Of a stretch of DNA of 64,000 nucleotides, positions 59,067-64,000 are shown one piece after another. A program made the position numbers and the translations under genes. How positions within the stretch are numbered: the stretch's first letter is position 1; each line of letters starts with the position of its first letter. The stretch is from Pontitalea aquivivens (GTDB lineage: Bacteria > Pseudomonadota > Alphaproteobacteria > Rhodobacterales > Rhodobacteraceae). The notes beneath the pieces are model-generated. The model was not told where the DNA came from. It ran no database searches and saw only the letters and a list, made by a program, of their open reading frames with translations. The stretch covers positions 62,001-126,000 of the forward strand of contig NZ_JBKFEY010000002.1 of NCBI RefSeq assembly GCF_046507575.1, given 5' to 3'.

Positions 59067-60320
59067 TCAATCCGCATTCGCCTTCGCGCCGAAGAAATCG
59101 AATACCACCGCCGAGACATCATCGGTCAGGTTGTCATCAGCATAGGCCGCAAGATCCCACATCAGCGATTTCAGAAATGCGGGCCCCGGCAGATCGGCAT
59201 GGCGCAGCATCAGATCGCGCAGCCCGTCTTCGCCCAGAAGGGTGCCCTGCGGGTCCGTAGCCTCGGTCATGCCGTCGGACATCAGCAACAGCCGGTCCCC
59301 CGGCTTCAGCACGGTTTCGCTTGTTTCATAGGCCGCCCCCTCGATCAGGCCGACGGGCAGGCCGCCGACCCCGATATATTCCACATCCCCGCCCGCCCGG
59401 CGTACCGCCGGATGCGGATGCCCGGCCTGCACCAGCAAGACGCGGCCTGACACCAGGTCGACATCTGCATAGACCAGCGTGAAATAGCTTTCGGTTTCCA
59501 TTTCCTCCAGAACGAGGGCGTTCAGGTGTGCCGCCAGTTCGGCCGGGGGGCGGGCGTCATAGATGCCATATTCGGTCTGGATCAGGGCGATGTTCTGTTC
59601 GGGCGATGCGCCTGACAGATAGCCCGCCAGCCGCGCCGTCATCAGCGCCGATGTGATCCCGTGGCCCGAAACGTCAATGCCGAACAGCGCCACGCGCCGC
59701 GCATTGATCGGGAAAAAACCGACCAGATCGCCCCCGACATGGCCCGAAGGCCGCAGCAGCAGCGACACCTCGGCGCTGCCAAAGCTGCGGTGGCGTTCCC
59801 TGATAAGGCTTTGCTGCAGCTTTTGCGCCTCGATCAGGTCGCGGTTGATCGCTTCTTGCTGGGCGCGCAGCAGGCGGTTCTTTTCCTTCAGTTCACGTTC
59901 CATCCGCAGGATGCGTTCGCCTGCGGCCAGGCGCGCGCGCAGTTCATCGCCGCTGACGGGTTTGGACATGAAATCATCCGCCCCGCTTTCCAGCCCCTGG
60001 GCGACCTCATTCTTTTCGGTCTTTGAGGTGAGCAGGATGAAGTAGCCATATCCCGACCGATCCATCCCGCGGAACCAGCGGCAGAAATCAACCCCGCTCA
60101 TCCCCGGCATCATCCAGTCTGAAATTACCAGGTCTGGTTCGGATTTCCCACAGATTTCAATGGCTTCTTCCGCAGTCGCGGCCTCGACCACCTCATACCC
60201 CGAACGTGACAGCTGCGCCGACAGAATCCGGCGCTGCATCCGGCTGTCATCCACGACAAGCACCCGGCGCGCCCCGTCAGGGGCGGGGGTAGCCCACGTC
60301 ATTTCACGATCGGCTGCCAT
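59067..60320 (-). CDS. Response regulator with PP2C/SpoIIE phosphatase domain (RbaY-like)
   Basis: A 417-residue protein. Receiver domain: D24/D25 in VLVVDDS, phosphoacceptor D68 in LVISDWMMPGMSGVDF, K120 in DDFMSKP. A coiled-coil linker follows (LKEKNRLLRAQQEAINRDLI). The C-terminal phosphatase has HVGGDLVGFF, FGIDVSGHG and DNLTDDVSAVVFDF. Such proteins dephosphorylate an anti-sigma antagonist in partner-switching; RbaY in Rhodobacter capsulatus has this architecture. ATG at 60320 lacks a strong ribosome-binding site; 60302 is possible. Divergent from an Hpt gene. Confidence 0.92.
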   Translation of the reverse strand: MAADREMTWATPAPDGARRVLVVDDSRMQRRILSAQLSRSGYEVVEAATAEEAIEICGKSEPDLVISDWMMPGMSGVDFCRWFRGMDRSGYGYFILLTSKTEKNEVAQGLESGADDFMSKPVSGDELRARLAAGERILRMERELKEKNRLLRAQQEAINRDLIEAQKLQQSLIRERHRSFGSAEVSLLLRPSGHVGGDLVGFFPINARRVALFGIDVSGHGITSALMTARLAGYLSGASPEQNIALIQTEYGIYDARPPAELAAHLNALVLEEMETESYFTLVYADVDLVSGRVLLVQAGHPHPAVRRAGGDVEYIGVGGLPVGLIEGAAYETSETVLKPGDRLLLMSDGMTEATDPQGTLLGEDGLRDLMLRHADLPGPAFLKSLMWDLAAYADDNLTDDVSAVVFDFFGAKANAD

Positions 60321-60477
60321 CTGCTGCAAATCAAGACCCCGGAAACAATCACCTGGTGATCCTAGCCACGCCCCCTTAACGGCAGGTGAACCGAAATCGG
60401 GCATGCGGATTAAAGCTTCGGAAATCTTTGCGCCCTAAGCTTATCTGTGGTGAAGGATTCCTGTGGTGGAGGGTATG

Positions 60478-60807
60478 ATGATTGACTGGAGCCGGGTCGC
60501 GGAACTGCGATCCGAAATCGGTGCGGACGGGTTTGCCGAGGTGTTGGACCTGTTCCTGGATGAGGTTGAGGGCGTGGTAATGCGCCTGGGCCAGCGCCCC
60601 GAAAAGCTGGGGGAGGAATTGCATTTCCTGAAAGGTTCGGCCTGGAACCTGGGCTTTGCGGCCTTTGGTGCGATCTGTCAGGACGGTGAACGCAAATGTG
60701 CGGCCGGTCAGCAGGACCAGGTCGATGTTGGCGCTGTAATCGATTGCTATGGCCGGTCCAAGGTGCAGTTCATGGCCCGCGTTGCAGAATTCTGTGACGC
60801 GGCATGA
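60478..60807 (+). CDS. Histidine phosphotransfer (Hpt) domain protein
   Basis: A 109-residue single Hpt domain. The phosphorylated His is H49 in ELHFLKGSAWNLGF, the classic HxLKGSxxNLG motif; helices flank it (FAEVLDLFLDEVEGVVMRL). It would carry phosphate between a hybrid kinase and a response regulator, most simply the divergent receiver-PP2C protein. Of two adjacent ATGs, 60478 is correctly spaced from GGAGGG. No histidine kinase lies in the window. Start codons are 157 bp apart. Confidence 0.9.
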   Translation: MIDWSRVAELRSEIGADGFAEVLDLFLDEVEGVVMRLGQRPEKLGEELHFLKGSAWNLGFAAFGAICQDGERKCAAGQQDQVDVGAVIDCYGRSKVQFMARVAEFCDAA

Positions 60808-60825
60808 TCGCGGCGGGCGGGGTCG

Positions 60826-62073
60826 TCAGATCAGGAAATCCGCAAGCGCCTCATCCTCGGTGATGTCACGATAACTGAAGCCGGCGGCGTCAAGTTTGCC
60901 GGTCAGGTCCTGAAAGGCCCCGGCCTGCTTCGTCTCGATCCCGATCAGGACCGAGCCGAAGTTGCGGGCTGATTTCTTCAGGTATTCAAAGCGCGCGATA
61001 TCGTCATCGGGGCCCAGCATGTGCAGGAATTCACGCAGGGCGCCGGGGCGCTGCGGCATGCGCAGGATGAAATATTTCTTCAGCCCCGAATATCGTTGCG
61101 CGCGTTCCTTGACTTCGGGCAGCCGCTCGAAATCGAAATTCCCGCCCGAGGTGACGCAGACCACGGTCTTGCCGCGAATGTCCTCGGCCAGTTCGGGCAG
61201 GACATCGACCGACAGCGCCCCGGCGGGTTCCAGGACGATGCCCTCGACGTTCAGCATTTCCAGCATGGTGATGCAAATCCGGTCCTCGGGGGCAAGCAGC
61301 ACCTGGTCCGGGCGGACCCAGTCCAGCCGTTCGAAGGTCAATGTGCCAAGCCGTGCAACCGCCGCGCCATCGACAAAGGAATTCACCTGCTTCAGCGTGA
61401 CCGGGTGACCGGCCGCCACGGCCGCGGTCAGGCTGGCGCCGCCAAGCGGTTCGACAAAGCGGAAATCGACCGCAGGCGCCACCTCGCGCAGGTAGCCGGT
61501 GACACCGGCCGCAAGCCCGCCACCGCCTGTGGGCAGGATCACCATGTCAGGCGCGCCGCCCAGCTGCGCAAAGATTTCCACCCCCACGCTGGCCTGCCCC
61601 TCGATCACGTCGGCATCATCGAAGGGGGACAGGAAATGTGCGCCAAGCCGGGCGCAGTAATCCTGGCTGGCGGCCAGCGTCTGGTCGAAATAGTCGCCGG
61701 TCAGCACGATTTCCACCGCCGCCCCGCCGAAGGTTCTGGTCTTGTCGATCTTTTGCTGCGGCGTTGTTACTGGCATGAAGATGGTGCCGCGCACCCCGAA
61801 ATGGCGGCAGGCATAGGCAACGCCCTGGGCGTGGTTGCCGGCGCTGGCACAGACAAAGTGGTCTTGCGCGGGGTCGGTGGCGCGCACCTTGCGCATCGCG
61901 GTGAAGGCGCCGCGCAGCTTGTAGCTGCGCACGGGGGTCAGATCCTCGCGTTTCAGCCAGATGTCCGCGCCGTAGCGGTTCGACAGGTGGTCGTTGCGTT
62001 GCAGCGGCGTCGGGTCGAACAACTCGCGCAGCGCCTTGGTTGCCTGCCGCGCTGTCTCTGAAAAGCCGCCCAT
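60826..62073 (-). CDS. ilvA: Threonine ammonia-lyase
   Basis: A 415-residue PLP enzyme. K52 in VRSYKLRGAF binds PLP, SAGNHAQGVAYA is the substrate loop, and LPTGGGGLAAG the phosphate loop. The C-terminal ACT-like domain (KKYFILRMPQRPGALREFLH) suggests feedback control by isoleucine, with one ACT domain rather than two. It deaminates threonine to 2-oxobutyrate, the first step of isoleucine synthesis. GAGGG precedes the ATG at 62073. Confidence 0.94.
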   Translation of the reverse strand: MGGFSETARQATKALRELFDPTPLQRNDHLSNRYGADIWLKREDLTPVRSYKLRGAFTAMRKVRATDPAQDHFVCASAGNHAQGVAYACRHFGVRGTIFMPVTTPQQKIDKTRTFGGAAVEIVLTGDYFDQTLAASQDYCARLGAHFLSPFDDADVIEGQASVGVEIFAQLGGAPDMVILPTGGGGLAAGVTGYLREVAPAVDFRFVEPLGGASLTAAVAAGHPVTLKQVNSFVDGAAVARLGTLTFERLDWVRPDQVLLAPEDRICITMLEMLNVEGIVLEPAGALSVDVLPELAEDIRGKTVVCVTSGGNFDFERLPEVKERAQRYSGLKKYFILRMPQRPGALREFLHMLGPDDDIARFEYLKKSARNFGSVLIGIETKQAGAFQDLTGKLDAAGFSYRDITEDEALADFLI

Positions 62074-62247
62074 GATCCAACCCTCGCCTGACCGTTCGCC
62101 CCGTTCGGCCACGAAGCACCGCCTGTGTCAAGCCGCGCCGACCGACAGGACCGTGCCACCCGGCCTTTCACATGGCACACCCTTGCCCGAAGGGGAAAAA
62201 CCCAATAGACCCCGTTGCGATATTCCTTGCGCTAAAGAGGCTGCCCC

Positions 62248-63477
62248 ATGTCCGCGCCCAAGAAAGTTGTCCTGGCCTATTCCGGTGGTCTTGATACCTC
62301 GATCATCCTGAAATGGCTGCAAACCGAATATGGCTGCGAGGTGATCACATTCACCGCAGACCTGGGCCAGGGCGAGGAACTGGAACCCGCGCGTGCCAAG
62401 GCGGAACTGCTGGGCATCAGGCCGGAAAACATTCATATTGAGGATGTGCGCGAGGAATTCGTGCGTGATTTCGTCTTCCCGATGTTCCGGGCCAATGCGC
62501 TGTATGAAGGGCTGTACCTGCTGGGAACCTCGATCGCGCGGCCGCTGATCTCGAAGCGGCTGGTGGAACTGGCGCATGAACATGGCGCCGATGCGGTGGC
62601 CCATGGCGCGACCGGCAAGGGCAACGATCAGGTGCGCTTTGAACTGTCGGCCTATGCGCTGGACCCCGCGATCAAGGTGATCGCCCCCTGGCGCGAATGG
62701 GATCTGACCAGCCGCACCAAGCTGCTGGAATTTGCTGAACAGAACCAGATTCCGATCGCCAAGGACAAGCGCGGCGAAGCGCCGTTCTCGGTCGATGCGA
62801 ATCTGCTGCACACCTCGTCCGAGGGCAAGGTGCTGGAAAATCCCGCGGATGAGGCGCCCGACTACGTCTATCAGCGCACCGTCCACCCCGAGGATGCCCC
62901 CGATGAGCCCGAGATGGTGGAAATCGAGTTTGAGCGTGGCGATGCGGTCGGCATCAACGGCCAGCGTATGAGCCCCGCCACGATCCTGACCCGTCTGAAC
63001 GAACTGGGCGGCACGCATGGCGTGGGCCGGCTTGACCTGGTAGAAAACCGTTTCGTGGGCATGAAGTCGCGCGGCGTTTATGAAACCCCCGGCGGCACCA
63101 TCCTGCTGGAGGCGCACCGCGGCATTGAACAGATCACGCTGGATGCGGGCGCGGGCCATCTGAAGGATTCGATCATGCCGCGCTATGCAGAGCTGATCTA
63201 CAATGGCTTCTGGTTCAGCCCCGAACGCGAAATGCTGCAAGCCCTGATCGACAAAAGCCAGGAACACGTCACCGGCACGGTGCGCGTGAAACTTTACAAG
63301 GGGTCGGCCCGGACGGTGGCGCGCTGGTCGGATCATTCGCTTTATTCCGAAAAGCATGTGACGTTTGAGGAAGACGCCGGCGCCTATGATCAGAAGGATG
63401 CGGCGGGCTTCATCCGGCTGAATGCGTTGCGGCTGAAACTGATCGCAACGCGCAACGCACGGGTTGCGAAGAAATGA
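62248..63477 (+). CDS. argG: Argininosuccinate synthase
   Basis: A 409-residue enzyme. VVLAYSGGLDTSIILKWLQ is the PP-loop; GATGKGNDQVRFE and SVDANLLHTSSEGKVLENP are family blocks; ENRFVGMKSRGVYETPGGTI is the C-terminal signature. It joins citrulline and aspartate using ATP, the penultimate arginine step. AAGAGG lies seven bases ahead. argJ, another arginine gene, is at 35789, not linked. Confidence 0.98.
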   Translation: MSAPKKVVLAYSGGLDTSIILKWLQTEYGCEVITFTADLGQGEELEPARAKAELLGIRPENIHIEDVREEFVRDFVFPMFRANALYEGLYLLGTSIARPLISKRLVELAHEHGADAVAHGATGKGNDQVRFELSAYALDPAIKVIAPWREWDLTSRTKLLEFAEQNQIPIAKDKRGEAPFSVDANLLHTSSEGKVLENPADEAPDYVYQRTVHPEDAPDEPEMVEIEFERGDAVGINGQRMSPATILTRLNELGGTHGVGRLDLVENRFVGMKSRGVYETPGGTILLEAHRGIEQITLDAGAGHLKDSIMPRYAELIYNGFWFSPEREMLQALIDKSQEHVTGTVRVKLYKGSARTVARWSDHSLYSEKHVTFEEDAGAYDQKDAAGFIRLNALRLKLIATRNARVAKK

Positions 63478-64000
63478 CCGCCGCCCAGCCCCGCGCCGCC
63501 ATTGTCACCGTGTCCGACCGCGCATCCAGCGGCGAATATGAGGATAAGGGCGGCCCCGGCTGCGAAGACTGGCTGCGCGGCGTGGTGACCTCGCCGCTCA
63601 GCATCACACGCCACATCATCCCCGACGGGCGCGCCAGTGTGGCCGAAACCCTGCGCAAGCTGGTGGATGAAGGCGCCGACCTGATCCTGGTGACGGGCGG
63701 CACCGGCCCGGCCCCGCGCGATGAGACGCCCGAAGGCGTCGCGGTGGTGGTTGAAAAGGAACTGGCCGGCTTTGGCGAGGAAATGCGTCGCGCCTCGTTG
63801 CGCGAAGTGCCCACCGCGATCCTGTCGCGCCAAAGCGCGGGCATTGCGGGCAAGTCGCTGATCATCACCCTGCCTGGCAAGCCTTCGGCGATTGCCACCT
63901 GCCTTGACGCGGTCTTCGCTGCCGTGCCCTATTGCCTTGATCTGATCGGCGCGGCACGGATCGAAACCGATCCGGCCAGGATCGCGGCTTTCCGCCCCAG
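63474..64000 (+). CDS. mog: Molybdopterin adenylyltransferase (MogA/MoaB family), 3' end beyond the window
   Basis: Starts in ATG overlapping the argG stop by four bases and is open to the window end (175 codons seen). AAIVTVSDRASSGEYEDKGG and VTGGTGPAPRDETPEGVAVV match MogA/MoaB, whose GTGPxxRD loop binds molybdopterin. It adenylates molybdopterin for molybdenum insertion. PGKPSAIATCLDAVFAAVPY near the end is the family C-terminal block. Only the end is missing. Confidence 0.9.
   Translation, partial: MTAAQPRAAIVTVSDRASSGEYEDKGGPGCEDWLRGVVTSPLSITRHIIPDGRASVAETLRKLVDEGADLILVTGGTGPAPRDETPEGVAVVVEKELAGFGEEMRRASLREVPTAILSRQSAGIAGKSLIITLPGKPSAIATCLDAVFAAVPYCLDLIGAARIETDPARIAAFRP

Noticed and set aside
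1..64000. CRISPR arrays, prophage, conjugation or toxin-antitoxin modules
   Set aside because: No regularly spaced repeats, no phage or conjugation genes and no recognisable toxin-antitoxin pair were found on either strand.

Overview
The window is one contiguous stretch of a GC-rich alphaproteobacterial chromosome, most likely Rhodobacterales (Rhodobacteraceae/Paracoccaceae). Pointers to this group are a CcrM-type GANTC methylase, the gene orders rnd-kdsD-lptCAB-hpf-ptsN, argJ-PPIase-secA and rimP-nusA-ylxR-infB, a CysNC fusion, the carboxynorspermidine route to spermidine, a GT14/DUF5928 glycosyltransferase and a receiver-PP2C regulator resembling RbaY. These assignments come from reading the sequence; no database search was run. 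Nearly all of the window is densely packed chromosomal coding sequence. I see no prophage, plasmid genes, CRISPR array or rRNA. The only clearly accessory patch is about 1 kb next to the single tRNA gene.

Layout. 1-2132: end of cysD and cysNC (PAPS synthesis). 2181-3135: msrA and msrB. 3389-8106: RNase D, then KdsD and LptC/LptA/LptB (Kdo supply and LPS export), hibernation factor and PtsN. 8094-18352 (minus strand): a surface-polysaccharide block with cysQ, kdsB, a GT2, galU, galE, a GT4, a second GT2-like enzyme, a GT14/DUF5928 enzyme and a two-part sulfotransferase-like protein. A KpsM-like ABC-2 permease (18491-19312) lies beside it. 19336-20376: LacI-family regulator. 20593-20669: tRNA-Arg(CCU). 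20670-21668: decayed accessory patch with a small ORF, an IS5-family relic and an imperfect copy of the tRNA 3' end. 21702-24079: carboxynorspermidine synthase and decarboxylase. 24157-25816: a membrane-anchored winged-helix protein and two small secreted proteins. 25868-27715: RNase HII and CcrM. 27829-35135: UbiG, Pip and the rimP-nusA-ylxR-infB operon. 35186-42202: a 45-residue ORF, MutT, ArgJ, a parvulin, SecA, a small secreted protein and RadC. 42283-46215: dnaJ, dnaK and a divergent alkB. 46221-50558: MarR regulator, nitrilase-family enzyme, Grx3, ComF, a methyltransferase and HemH. 50616-52499: two L,D-transpeptidases around a CAP lipoprotein. 52602-59054: RNA methyltransferase, MsbA-like ABC exporter, CCA enzyme, NUDIX CoA pyrophosphatase, Hsp33 and a second NUDIX protein. 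59067-64000: receiver-PP2C phosphatase with a divergent Hpt protein, ilvA, argG and the start of a MogA-like gene.

How genes work together. CysD/CysNC would make PAPS, the sulfotransferase-like protein would use it, and CysQ would remove the PAP by-product. GalU and GalE supply UDP-glucose and UDP-galactose, and KdsD and KdsB are two steps of CMP-Kdo synthesis, so a sulfated surface glycan is a coherent but untested reading. The most interesting less-explained items are the tRNA-flanked relic, the membrane winged-helix gene with its secreted neighbours and paired operator-like sites, the 45-residue ORF with a hairpin at its ribosome-binding site, interleaved inverted repeats after secA, a terminator inside the rimP leader, and three GANTC sites directly before ccrM.
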